Part shown: piece by piece, positions 19,131-29,473 of the stretch
Layout of the letters: every line of letters starts with the position of its first letter
Position numbering within the stretch: position 1 is the stretch's first letter
Source of the DNA: Bifiguratus adelaidae
Taxonomy: Eukaryota > Mucoromycota > Endogonomycetes > Endogonales
NCBI GenBank assembly: GCA_002261195.1
Contig: MVBO01000015.1
Span: 124,001 to 188,000, forward strand
Direction: 5' to 3'
DNA: 64,000 nucleotides
Notes under the pieces: generated by a model
Database searches by the model: none
Seen by the model: the letters and a program-made list of their open reading frames with translations, nothing else
Told to the model about the DNA's origin: nothing
Made by a program: the position numbers and the translations under genes

Positions 19131-20372
19131 ATGAGGATAACAGATATTGTCGCTGCCCTCGGAGCTCTCGCAAGCGTCGTTAACGCTTCTCCAGCTCATC
19201 ATCGTCGCGGCAAGCCAAGCGACTTTGTAACCGTCGAAGGGACGCACTTTGCTCTCCACGGAAAGCCTTTCTACTTTGCCGGCGCAAACACATACTACTT
19301 GTTCTACGCACAACCTTCTGATGTGGATGCCGACTTTGCCGCCCTCAATTCCATTGATGGACTCGTACTTCGAACATGGGCATGGTCTGAAGGAGAGCAA
19401 GGCATGAGTACAGGTGTCTGGTACCAGAACTACAACGCAAGCGCGGGAGGTATCGTATACAATGACAGTCCCCAAAATGGTCTCGGTCGACTAGATTACG
19501 TGATTGATTCGGCTCGCCGACACAATGTCAAGTTGATTCTCACCCTTACTGGCAACTGGGTGGCATTCGGCGGCATTGACTGGTACAATCAAGTCTTCAA
19601 CTCCACATATCATGATGATTTCTACACCAAGCCAGCCATTCAAGAAGCCTACAAGAACTGGATGAGCCATATTCTGAATCACAAATCGTCCATCACTGGC
19701 ATTGTCTTGAAGGACGACCCCACCATCATGGCGTTTGAACTGGCCAATGAGCCGCGTTGCGGCGGCTCCCAAGTCAACAATACGTTGCTAGCGAGCCCAA
19801 GCTGTGGACCAGCCACGATCACCAACTGGGTTAAGATAATGTCGGCCTACTTCAAGAGCATCGACAAGAACCACTTGCTGGCTGTCGGTGACGAAGGCTT
19901 CTTTAATCACCCGAACGGACCCTCCTATACCGGCACCTACTCCAACATTTGGGATGGCACAGCAGGAACCGATTTCGAAGCGTTCACTGCGACTCCTGAC
20001 ATTGATTTTGGATCAGTGCATTCTTACATGGACTCGTGGAACACACCGCACGATCCGCAATGGCTCAACAACACGCTCACATGGATCGCTGAGCACGTCC
20101 AAGTGGCTAACAAGATTGGCAAACCTGTCGTCCTAGGTGAATGGGGCACCACGAATAAGACGATGCGACTCTCGGATATGCCTGTCATCAACAAGGAGAT
20201 TGAGAGCTCTGGCATGGCCGGTGACTTGTACTGGATGTTGGCTGACATGTACAATGGCTCCTTTTACCCCGATTACGACGGTTATACCATCTACGCCAAC
20301 GACACCAATATCAAGACACTGGTCACTGATCATGCCAAGATCATGTCTTCCAGAAACAAGGGCCGACGTTAA
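19131..20372 (+). CDS. Secreted GH5 endo-beta-1,4-mannanase
   Basis: Single exon, 413 aa. A signal peptide covers about residues 1-19 (hydrophobic VAALGALASVVNA, cleavage before SPAHH). The TIM-barrel catalytic domain starts at DFVTVEGTHFALHGKPFYFA. The acid/base glutamate is E207 in FELANEPRC and the nucleophile E337 in VVLGEWGT; RTWAWSEG and GSVHSY are typical of GH5 subfamily 7. The enzyme hydrolyses internal beta-1,4-mannosidic bonds in mannan or glucomannan, so it is probably used on plant cell walls. The ATG chosen gives the signal peptide and lies 38 bp after a TATA-like box; the longer open frame upstream lacks one. A broken inverted copy of its 5' end lies 11 kb away. Confidence 0.92.
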   Translation: MRITDIVAALGALASVVNASPAHHRRGKPSDFVTVEGTHFALHGKPFYFAGANTYYLFYAQPSDVDADFAALNSIDGLVLRTWAWSEGEQGMSTGVWYQNYNASAGGIVYNDSPQNGLGRLDYVIDSARRHNVKLILTLTGNWVAFGGIDWYNQVFNSTYHDDFYTKPAIQEAYKNWMSHILNHKSSITGIVLKDDPTIMAFELANEPRCGGSQVNNTLLASPSCGPATITNWVKIMSAYFKSIDKNHLLAVGDEGFFNHPNGPSYTGTYSNIWDGTAGTDFEAFTATPDIDFGSVHSYMDSWNTPHDPQWLNNTLTWIAEHVQVANKIGKPVVLGEWGTTNKTMRLSDMPVINKEIESSGMAGDLYWMLADMYNGSFYPDYDGYTIYANDTNIKTLVTDHAKIMSSRNKGRR

Positions 20373-20875
20373 GACACATCAAATTACCCTGTAACCAATT
20401 AGCACCACATACCTATGACTGTTATTCAATCTTGAGACTGAGAATAATGGAAATTAACGCTGCATACTTTCTGGATATCGGCCCTTTTACTTGCGCCTGC
20501 ATTCACATCCATTGGTTCTTAAGCCTACTCTACAAATGTATAAACGATAACGCACCATTATTCTCGTCAATTGTCCGTGAACCCAAAAACGTGACCCAAA
20601 AATGTGACGGCGCAAAAAGGCGGGAATGACGTATAATGGCAGGCGAGACAGAAAGGTCTCTCGTCTGACCTTGCACTCTTACTCTCGCTCTCTCTTACAA
20701 GGTAAGCATGCTTGTCGGGACATGGAAAGGGTGTATGGCTGTGTATGGGTGAGGCAAGTCTCAAAGGCAGATATGGATATCGAACCGTCTCCGACAAACC
20801 TTCACACCTCTGTCTTGCTTTGCGTTGCTCTTGTTCAGATCAATAACAAGCCATTATCAATCAACGAATGCCACC
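20373..20875. promoter_or_regulatory. Promoter and probable 5' UTR intron of the PEBP gene
   Basis: No coding region. A donor-like AAG|GTAAGC at 20702 and an acceptor-like TTGTTCAG ending at 20838 frame a probable 137-nt 5' UTR intron, longer than the coding introns of this window. Confidence 0.45.
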
Positions 20876-21800
20876 ATGTCTTCCAACAATATCAATCTCA
20901 CACCTGCTGACAACTCCACGGGACCGAGAATTTCCGGGCCAACGGAGGGGTTTGTGTTTGCCAACCACTTGAACCAGACGACCGGCCAAGTCATCTGTGG
21001 CAAGCCCGCGAACGTGGACTGGAGTGGGACGCACTCCAATATTGTCAAGCTACCGCAGGATTCTTCACAGCCACCCCTCCATCCATCCCTGATCAACGCC
21101 AATGCCAGTATTGGTTCTGACACCTTTCCTGCTTCAACAGATAAACAGACAAGCAACATGCCTCTCGTCACCATGAATGCACACTCCACTCAGCCTCTCA
21201 AAGAAGCAGGTATCATTACTGATGGTAAGTGCTTGGATACATTTTTGTCTGGATTCGGTCGATTGACAAGGGATCTTAGTCATTCAAGACTTTACTCCCG
21301 CAACTCTGATTGGCGGCAAATTTGCCAAGGGTGGTGACATTGCCATGGGCAACACACTCGCCATCAACGGTAAGCTCTCGCGCGCCTCGCTCTTGTTGCG
21401 GCATTCCTGAAACTGGAGATCAGACACCCAGGAACCTCCGCAAATCGAGTTCGCCGGTGATCGTGAAGGAGCCGTCTACACCGTCATCCTAACGGATCCC
21501 GATGCACCTTCCCGTCAAGACCCCAAGTGGAGAGAATTCCGTCACTGGGTCGTCACCAACGTCCCCTCCAATGGTGACGTTTCCAAAGGTACCACAATCC
21601 AAGATTACATGGGTCCTGCTCCTCCCAAAGGCACCGGTCCTCATCGTTATGTCTTGCTTCTTTACCGTCAAAGCGGCGCTTTCACTGAAGTGCCAAAATT
21701 GTCCGAGAAACGCCAAAACTGGAAAGCTTCCACGTTTGCTCAGCAACACGAAATGACTTTGGTAGCAGCCAACTGGTTCGTGGCCGAAAACAAGGAGTAA
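20876..21800 (+). CDS. Phosphatidylethanolamine-binding protein (PEBP/Tfs1 type)
   Basis: Three exons: 20876..21224, 21280..21369, 21424..21800, 271 aa. The PEBP fold occupies the C-terminal two thirds: QDFTPATLIGGKF, then the ligand-site strand YTVILTDPDAPSRQDPKWRE, FRHWVVTNV, DYMGPAPPKGTGPHRYVLLL and the final TFAQQHEMTLVAANWF. DPDAPS and GPHRY are the family signature motifs. Yeast Tfs1 inhibits carboxypeptidase Y and Ira2; others bind phospholipids or kinases. The first 100 residues are a polar, asparagine/serine-rich extension of unknown role, unusual for a family normally near 190-220 aa. Confidence 0.92.
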
Positions 21801-21916
21801 GCTAATGTGCATGGATGTGTACGCTGTTAATGTACAGATGAATGTGACATTGTAAAGAAAACCCTATGCCCCATGTGGTATACAACCCTAAGTCTACATG
21901 TATTGAGCTTATGCCC

Positions 21917-22599
21917 TTAAGCGATACTTTTCACAGCCATCGCGCCTATTACCAAATCCACACGATTATCGGCCGTCAGGTGAGGTATGCCATTAAGTTT
22001 ATAATACTACATATTGTCAGCAGACAATCGTACCCATCCCATGCTACCACTTACCTTATCAATCCTCTTGATGTCTACATGTTGACCCAGCCCACTGAGC
22101 GGCACGAGATGTCCTTTCACCAGCTCTCGCAAGCGCGCCTCAATATCGGGCGTCGGCTCTTGCGATATCTTGACAACCACCATGGCTTTTGTATCCTTGG
22201 AGATCCCAAATCGCCGTAAGGACTCTGAAATCTACCCATCGACAACATCAATATGCGGCCATCCGACGCAATCCCACGCTTAACTTACATTGGTGGTCGG
22301 CGATAAATTAAAGACAATTTCCGAATGAACATTGTGCGTCTTGAGCGTCTGTCTAGCCTCATTATCCAATGCCTTTTGAGCCGCCAAGAGTACTTGAAGC
22401 TTGGAGACCACCTACAACGACAGATCAACATGACGTCCACCATGACCCGTCCACTCACTATAGCTGCATCAATGAATGCAAAAGACAGTGTTGCATCACT
22501 GGCGAGTAGTCGTTGCCGTAATTCATTTGCGTTTTCCAACCCCTCAAACAGCGCAATGTGTATGCGCGTCTCACTCGTAAATGAAGAGCAAGACTCCAT
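21917..22599 (-). CDS. CGI121: KEOPS/EKC complex subunit Cgi121 (TPRKB)
   Basis: Four exons: 22599..22459, 22411..22289, 22231..22055, 22006..21917, encoding 176 aa. Conserved: IHIALFEGLENANELRQRL at the start, then VVSKLQVLLAAQKAL, VHSEIVFNLSPTTNISESL (the invariant E-x-V-x-N-L-S-P-x-x-N-I block), RRFGISKDTKAMVVV and GHLVPLSGL. Cgi121 binds the kinase Bud32 and recruits tRNA to KEOPS, which makes the t6A37 modification with Kae1; KEOPS also affects telomeres in yeast. All introns are GT-AG and phase 0. It shares a 223-bp divergent promoter with the eS31 gene. Confidence 0.93.
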
Positions 22600-22822
22600 T
22601 AGGGTAAGGGTTGAAAATTTTGACGGCGAATAAATAGGCGCTTCTTGCGGCTTCTCTCTTTCTCTCTCTTCTTGCTTTTGGATGGTGATGAAGGTAAAGA
22701 GTGCAGTCCATGGAAGTTGGAAGGGAAGAAAGGTACAAGAGACTGATATGGTTGGATAGATTCCTTTTCACAACTGAAAAATAATCGAGTTATCTGAAAA
22801 GCAAGCCACACAATTTTACATC
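22600..22822. promoter_or_regulatory. Divergent promoter CGI121/eS31
   Basis: 223 bp between the two start codons. It holds a pyrimidine tract (TTCTCTCTTTCTCTCTCTTC, about 22652-22671) typical of ribosomal-protein promoters, and TTACCCTAATGG directly at the CGI121 start codon. Confidence 0.5.
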
Positions 22823-23341
22823 ATGCAAGTCTTCGTCAAGTCTCTCCAGGGCAACACCCTTGCCCTTGATGTTCAAGGTTCTACTCCCGTCTCGGCGGTC
22901 AAATCATTGATCCAGGAGCGTGAAGGTATGGCCACTTACGGCAGGTCATGACAGCTTGCTCATTAGGCGACAGGTTTCCCTAGCCACCTTCAATGCTTGT
23001 CCTACGCCGGAAAGCCTCTTGAGGATACTCAAGCTCTCGAGCTTTATGGCATTACCTCCAACGCCACTCTTCATTTGAATGCCGAACTTCTCGGTGGTGG
23101 TAAGAAGCGTAAGAAGAAGACGTACACTACTCCCAAGAAGATCAAGCACAAGAAGAAGAAGGTCAAGCTCGCCGTCTTGAAATACTACAAGGTGGATGAG
23201 AGCGGCAAGATCACCCGCTTGAGACGAGAGTGCCCCAACAACACTTGTGGTGCTGGTATCTTTATGGCCTGGCACCACGATCGCCAATACTGTGGCAAGT
23301 GTGGATTGACCTATGTCTTCAAGAACGAGGGTAAGGCTTAA
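22823..23341 (+). CDS. RPS31: Ribosomal protein eS31 fused to a divergent ubiquitin-like leader
   Basis: Two exons, 22823..22925 and 22974..23341, 156 aa. Residues 77-156 are a normal eS31 (S27a): [31 protein letters not shown] and a four-cysteine zinc finger (CPNNTC and YCGKC). Residues 1-76 align without gaps to ubiquitin but only about half are identical. MQVFVK, K27, G47-K48, LEDTQAL, TLHL and the terminal GG remain. I44 is Ser, V70 Asn, R42 Cys, R72 Glu, R74 Leu, and K11, K29, K33 and K63 are replaced. The leader is therefore probably a folding/chaperone module cleaved after GG and not functional ubiquitin. The intron (GTATGG donor) lies at the G35 codon. Confidence 0.93.
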
Positions 23342-23512
23342 GTTGACTACTCAATGCAAGGCTACGCCCGCATGTAATGAACGTCTTCTTGATCATGGCT
23401 TCCTTGAGAAGACATTGTGATTTGGATGTGTACTTTTTCTATTGATGCGATAAAAGTACAGATGCAATATCTGCGAACGTGTGTACCCTTCCTGGGCGCA
23501 TCGTCAAGCATC

Positions 23513-25115
23513 TCATTCTGTCTTGGCCCGCCTCACATACTGGATATCGTCTGGCTCAGGGGTATAGGATCCCTTGACTACCTCAAGCTTTTCTTCCAGT
23601 AGCGCCACTCGCCACCATTTGCGCCGACGTGTGTAGGCGCCCTTGGTCTCCTTGTTTCGCCAATTCTCCCACTTGTTACTTCCATAGGCCCATCCTTCTT
23701 TATCGGTCCCGGACTCAATGCCAGCTGGTCGATAATCCACATGCCATTCCGTATCCGACCAAGACCAGGTAAGGCTCTTGACGAGGTGGAAGTCGGCGGG
23801 ATGGGTAGGGTGTGGGAGGTGCGTCGGTGGATGAATGGGCAGTTTGTATTGATTCGGTGGCAGGGCTGGATCGTTTTCATCGTCGGTCCTGCCGTCATCT
23901 CGCAGTCAGTACCTGAGGCTTTTAAACGCCCCACTGATCGGTCACTCACCAAGGGGATCGCTCGGTGGGTAGCAAAGTGGTGGTCCATCCACTGCCCAAC
24001 CACCATCGCTGATTTTCATACACCACGAATTTGTAGGTAATGTCGGAGATTCCCACTTGCCCCACCTTGGGCGGTACCTGACTGTTCGCCGCCATCAGTC
24101 TATCTGCTTCATTCTTCTCCACCTTGATCGCGCCCTTCGCCTTCTTTTCTTTCAATTCCTTGTGTTGCGCCTTGACGGCCCGGTAGACTCGCTTGATGAG
24201 GGATGCCGATGCGTCGGTCGCGTGCTTTCTAGAGACGCCTTGTCCAATCACCGTACCATAACTCACCAGCGTTCTCCACAAAAACGCGGAGATGCCAACG
24301 CTATCAAGGGCCCGTCGAGTGACGATGCCAAAGGGACTATGATAGAGCAATCCAGTCGCTCCAACCACGGCACAGACGACGCTAATGGGTAAAAAGATAG
24401 TGGCAGTGACCCAAAGGACGGCGAGGACGACGCAGATGCCCAGCGTGGTGCGAGTTTTGACAGGATCAGACCAATCGAGGGATGCCTTGAGCTCCAGACC
24501 GAGCGATCGCACTGTGGTATAAGCGTCAATGATGGTCTGTATCTCGTTGAGTGACTTAGAAAAGTCTTCATTGGACGTTGTCGGTCGCGAACTCTGTCGT
24601 CTTGGCGGTGGTGATGATCCATTCGGCGAATGGTCGCCACGTTTCTCGGTTCCCGTGAAGTTGCTCTCTCGACTGGTCCGGTGGACGAACTGTTTACCGC
24701 GAGCTCGTTGCGCCTTTTTGGCTTGTAACCACATCCCTATGGCCGCTCCAAAGATGGCTATGATCCAGCCGAACCGTATGATATGGGTATATAAGAGACA
24801 CCCAACGACCCAAGCCAAGACTAGGCCTGTGGACTGTCGGGACTTGCGCCTCTCTTGGTTGACGTCAACTACTGGAGCCCAAGTAGTTAGCTGTATGAGG
24901 GTATAAGCCATGTGCCATAGCGGCCGCGTTTCCCCAATCTGTCGCACAATGGAAGGTGGAGTGGAGGAAATGAGGTCAAAGGAGAAACTACGCATTGAAG
25001 GAAATGCTCGCGGTTGAGGCTGCGACAAGTTGGCCGGGGCTGTTGGGGCTGCTGTAGCGTCTATAGTGGCGTTTGACTTGAGTGGTGTTCCCGCAGGTAG
25101 GCTGGTAGCAGCCAT
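23513..25115 (-). CDS. PEX24/PEX30-type dysferlin-domain peroxin
   Basis: Two exons, 25115..23950 and 23888..23513, 513 aa. Two hydrophobic zones: GLVLAWVVGCLLYTHIIRFG and WIIAIFGAAIGMW (about 103-137), and LGICVVLAVLWVTATIFLPI with VVCAVVGATGLLYHS (about 235-270). A C-terminal DysF domain follows: ITYKFVVYENQRWWLGSGW and TEWHVDYRP...GWAYGSNKWENW, ending in basic RRRKWWR. This architecture matches fungal Pex23/24/29-32 reticulon-like ER proteins that regulate peroxisome number and lipid droplet contact sites. The intron join restores SPWTDENDPALPPNQY across the two halves. The exact orthologue among the Pex23 family cannot be decided. Confidence 0.87.
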
Positions 25116-25886
25116 GATTTAGGGTAACAAGGCGCACTCTGCGCTCCTGAGCTCCAAAAACGTCACACTTCGCACGTGAGAATGTGGGAAGAGGCTTGAA
25201 GCCAATGTTGGAAAAGCAGACATTTGGTCTAGCGTCCATTGTGCTTAGGCGAGTGCTCTTGACGGATGGAAACGCCTCGTGGCTCACGATGGCTGATGAG
25301 CGGCCAAATTACAATCCTGTTACGCGGACGCATCTTGCGACGCACTCGGGACGCCATTGGACCTTGACGTGGCAAGGTCATATGCCTTGTTTGTTTGGAC
25401 AGAGACAAGCACGACGATCGAGACGCTTTTGAAGCTCAGCTCATCATGTCTTGGCTTGATGAAATCACATCTCTTGGCAATGGCCATCAAAGCATCCCGC
25501 ATCCCGTTCGTGACCATCATCACCTTGGCGTCAATGTCTGGGTGATGACGCCAAGAAGAACGTTGAAGAAGGCAATAAGCATCAGCGGTACGGTATAACA
25601 CGGTGCCTCGACAGACTTGTCACCACTTGAGACACTCTGTCATTTGTGAAAAAGGCAATTGTGCCTGCAGATTGGATGAAATTGAAATGATGTGGAAGTG
25701 TAGGATGACTGTTACCGTAAACAGGGGGCGCGCAATGTCCGCCATACTGCCTATAAAAAGATTGGCGGCAAAGCGACTGCAACGCTGGCTCATTGCCACG
25801 CTACTCTTGGCTAGACGTACACTTCGTCACCTCCTTGGATCCGTTTCTACTTGTATTCATCGCATCAACATATCTGTTGCGCCAAC
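25116..25886. promoter_or_regulatory. Intergenic region with a TATA box at 25752
   Basis: No coding region supported. The sequence next to the PEX gene start reads ACCCTAAATC on its strand. A strong TATA-like CTATAAAAAG spans 25751-25760, positioned for a transcript starting near 25785 and so for the orphan gene at 25887. Confidence 0.45.
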
Positions 25887-26465
25887 ATGATGGTCTCTCA
25901 TGTACAGCCGCATTCAAGTTTGCAAGTAGCAGGAGCTCCAGCTTCTCCTACACGTCGCTTCACATTCCAACATCCGTTAAATCGATATCCTGGTCATGGC
26001 ACTGGCATCCAATGCACTATCCTTCCACCAAAGTACCCAGGTGACCTGTCTTGCAAACAGGCAAAGCTATCTCCAAGCATTCAACACAAACCTTGTCTTC
26101 CAAAATCCAAATCGTTTAACACCATTCATCGCGTCTCATCTCTCTTGAAGCATACCCAACGGACATATCAAGATAACAATACGCTTTCACCACCCGAACC
26201 GATACCCACCCAACCTCAACCTTCCTGGAACATTTACACCGTCGTCGTACTCTCTGAATTTGAACTCTTGAACGATCTAACGAGAACGTTTTCGTCCTAT
26301 ATGCAGGCAACTGTCTACTTTTCTCAAATGGCCGATGAATACTGCGCAGACGATGAAGTCGACGTGGAAGACGAAGACATGAGCTCCGCAGAGAGAACAG
26401 CAGATTTTGCCACAGACGGAAAGTCTTTTATGATGTATATAGTGACTAGTGTAATTGAATCGTAG
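25887..26465 (+). CDS. Orphan protein, unknown function
   Basis: Open frame of 192 codons from a double ATG, 130 bp after a good TATA-like box. The product is proline, serine and threonine-rich in its first 120 residues and acidic near the end (DDEVDVEDEDMSS). I recognise no domain. A segment at 26247-26306 looks like a 60-nt intron (GTACTC donor, CTAAC branch-like site, ATGCAG acceptor); it is a multiple of three and has no stop, so the gene would read 172 aa if spliced or 192 aa if retained. Support comes only from the TATA box and frame length, so this may be a non-conserved or false gene. Confidence 0.35.
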   Translation: MMVSHVQPHSSLQVAGAPASPTRRFTFQHPLNRYPGHGTGIQCTILPPKYPGDLSCKQAKLSPSIQHKPCLPKSKSFNTIHRVSSLLKHTQRTYQDNNTLSPPEPIPTQPQPSWNIYTVVVLSEFELLNDLTRTFSSYMQATVYFSQMADEYCADDEVDVEDEDMSSAERTADFATDGKSFMMYIVTSVIES

Positions 26466-26545
26466 AACGCTATGCCACGGCTGGTCCATTGTTCCTCGAC
26501 ACTCTCACTCTCTGCCTTTTCACGGCCAAGGCCATTGTTCTCGCC

Positions 26546-26562
26546 ACCCCTAACCCTAATTT
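26546..26562. promoter_or_regulatory. Double CCCTAA element upstream of LCP5
   Basis: ACCCCTAACCCTAATTT lies 56 bp before the LCP5 start codon and shares CCCTAACCCTAATT with the element upstream of ATIC at 3535. Confidence 0.4.
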
Positions 26563-26617
26563 GACAAGTGTGGCTTTAACTGCCCTGAATTCTTTTTGCA
26601 GCATTCCACTCAAAGCA

Positions 26618-27842
26618 ATGGCGGTAGAGGTGAATGGAGGCACTATGATGGCCGACACACCGCCAATAGACATTGACTTGGGTAGATATTAAGCACCAGT
26701 TGGAAAGCATTTTGTTGACTGGTGACTAATGTCTGTTCGTAGACATTTTGCAAGACGAGTTGCCCGATTACGCCAAGGTAGTGTCAGACTTGGCTGCAAA
26801 AGTCGACGAAGTCCACCGACAAATCACCTCCTTGGCCAAAAGGTACTCGAGCGTCAACGGTCTTCCCACCAACAAAGGCGTCTCCTTTCTGGAGGTCAAA
26901 TACAAAACAATGTTGCAATATATCCACAACCTTAGCTATGTCGTTTACCTCAAACTTTGTGGCAAATCGCCTGAAAATCACCCCGTTGTCAACTCTCTCA
27001 TCCGCCTACGTCTCCTACTTGAAAAGATGAAGCCGGTCGAACACAAGCTAAAGTATCAGATTGACAAACTAGTACGCGCTGCCGTAGTGGCTGGCACAGA
27101 AGGCATGGAAGACGCCACGAAAAGCAAGGCCAAGTCAAATGCATTGACCAGTGCAGCCACCATCGCCAACGATCCACTGGCATTCCGACCTAATCCAGCC
27201 AATCTTGTCTCCAAGGCGACCGAGGACGATGAGGAAGACGGCAGCGTCGAGGCAGGTGATAAAGCATATCGACCACCTCGTCTGGCACCGGTATCCTATG
27301 ATGATGATGTCAAGACCAAGTCCAAAAAAGAACGTGATCAGATCCGACTGTTACAAAAGGCTTCCAAGTCGCGTATTATGCGTGACTTGATTGCCGAAAT
27401 GGATGATCGTCCTGAAGAGATTGATGCGCTCGGAGGTGTCAATGAAGGCATTGGTTTCGGAGAACGAAGAGACAGAGAACTCCAGGAACGTGACAAGTTT
27501 GAAGAGGACAATTTCGTCCGTCTTATGCTCAACAAGAAGGACAAGCGAAGGCTGGAAGGCAATGGCCGAATGCGGTTTGAGGATGAATTCGATAACCTGA
27601 ACGATTTCAGCAATCTTGTAGGTATGAATGACGTTGCGGAGGACGCGGGAGCCCGTATGCGAAATGCCAATGAGCGACGGAAACGACGACACGATACGGG
27701 CGATGATCTGGATGGTGAGGAACCTACCAGCGGCAAGCGCAACAGAATCACGGACGATTTGGATGAGATGGAAGGCAAAGGTCGCAACAAGTTTCAGCAA
27801 GCGAAGCGTAACCTTAAGCGTCGCAATAAGGGACGAAAGTAG
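26618..27842 (+). CDS. LCP5: Lcp5/neuroguidin (Sas10/C1D domain), SSU processome factor
   Basis: Two exons, 26618..26681 and 26743..27842, 387 aa. A Sas10/Utp3/C1D domain covers about residues 28-115 (EVHRQITSLAKRYSSVNGLP, GVSFLEVKYKTMLQYIHNLS, YVVYLKLCGKSPENHPVVNS, LIRLRLLLEKMKPVEHKLKY, QIDKLV). The middle and C-terminus are charged: PLAFRPNPANL, YRPPRLAPVSY and a final basic run KRNLKRRNKGRK are shared with neuroguidin/Lcp5. The protein belongs to the U3 snoRNP and is needed for 18S rRNA maturation in the nucleolus. The intron join completes DIDLGDILQDELPDYAKV. An acceptor-like TTTTTGCAG upstream of the ATG suggests an additional 5' UTR intron. Confidence 0.9.
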
Positions 27843-27970
27843 CGTTGCCTTTTACATGTATCAACAGTGTACCATAGAATTTACCAAGATAAGTCATAGT
27901 ACAACTATCTGAGCAAGTCTCGAAGCAAGTTTGTCGCAGAAGTATTCCCATTAAGGCAATCCATTGTTGC

Positions 27971-29397
27971 ATGTCTCGACCACCTCCGGAACCCGTGTAT
28001 GTTCTACGAGGTCATGAGGCTGAGATTCACTGCGTAAAGTTCCTTTGGAACAATGAATACCTTGCAACAGGGTGAGCTGTGGGCGTGTTGATATGAAGAC
28101 CGATAGGTTTATACGAATGTCCACACAGTGATTTGAGCGGACGTCTATGTCTATGGAATCTGTCTACCAAACGTGCCCGCGCGTCGTGGAAAGCACATTC
28201 AGAGAGTATTCTAGCCATTGAAAGCTGGCAAGAGGACACATTACTCAGGTAAGATGCAAGACGGCAGGTGTTGTCGCTCCAAACTCTTACGCTGCCCTGT
28301 AATAGTCAAGCTCGAGACAACAAGACAATATTATGGCGTCTGCCTCAAGACTTTCGCGTACAGAGCACAGAAGTAGGACCTGAACCAGAACAAATCGCGG
28401 TTCTAGATGTCGGATCAATGACCTTCTGTCGTATGGCTCTTTTATCAACAGGTATGAATCAAGACGCGCTTTGCTGAGTAATCTGACATGGAAACAGAGG
28501 AAGGCACAGGATTTATAGCTGCTCCCAACGTCGCAGAGCCGTACATGGTAAGAGTCCGGGCAAACGGACAACGGTCTGATACCCAATTGCCTAGGTTGAC
28601 TTATTTGCACTGCCCTCTGGTAAACGGCTCTTGAGCCGAATCGGATCCTCCAAGCCTGCTAGCAAGGGTATACCGTCAAATGACATGTGCATGGCCATCA
28701 AGCTCTTTTATGCACAATCCACCACGAATATCATGATGTTGGCTGGCTACGAAAGCGGCACTGTCCGACTATGGGCACTGAGATCTGGTAGGGCTTCAGG
28801 AGAGGTCGAGATGCTTTGGGAGGTCAAGCAGCATATCGAAACAGGCAAGCATTTGTGTGCTTACAACCTCGAGGATATCTATTAGACATCCTTTCCTAGT
28901 CCTCTCGTTGGACCTTTCAAGTGATTCTAGTTTTGCGTTATCTTCATCAGCGGACAATTTGATTGTCAAGTATGCGCTTGTGTCCGACAATATTGTTGGC
29001 AATGCGGAACAAGTTGTTCTAGCTTCCTTCAAGACCAAACGGACGGGAAATTCGATGGTGAGGATACGCGATGACGGAAAGATCATTGGCACTGTAGGAT
29101 GGGACGGCAAGTAAGTGGCACAAGCGGCTTTCAATTGTCGCTCATCAGCCTAGGGCACGCATCTTTTCGGCAAAAACGTTCAAACCATTGGCAGTGCTTG
29201 ACTATCATCGAGACAGTTTATACACTCTGGACATTGCGCCTGTCATGACAAGGTCTGTTGGCCAAACAGATGCCTCTTCCCAACCCACTTCATCGACAGC
29301 TTTGACCATCGGATCTCGATCCGTGGAACGAAAAGCACAGCATTTACTTGCTTGCGCAGGGAAGGACGAGAGAATCAGTTTGTGGGATATCTATTAG
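27971..29397 (+). CDS. ASA1: ASTRA-associated WD-repeat protein Asa1 (GNB1L-like)
   Basis: Seven exons: 27971..28071, 28129..28248, 28306..28451, 28498..28547, 28595..28844, 28900..29110, 29154..29397, giving 373 aa. It begins PPPEPVYVLRGHEAEIHCVK and contains WD-like blades ending GRLCLWNLSTK, NKTILWRLP, GTVRLWALRSG, KIIGTVGWDGKARIFSAKTF and ERISLWDIY. The order and the opening PxPVYVLRGH motif match yeast Asa1 and human GNB1L, subunits tied to the TTT/ASTRA co-chaperone that stabilises PIKK kinases such as Tor and Tra1. Intron 5 must use a GC donor (ACAG|GCAAGC at 28845) to join HIET to VLSLDLSSD in frame. Confidence 0.88.
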
Positions 29398-29473
29398 ACG
29401 ACTGGCGTGTTACATTACTCTGACAGTAGCCTATCTGTCATTAGCAACTGTTCATTATACCCAAACTTTACAC

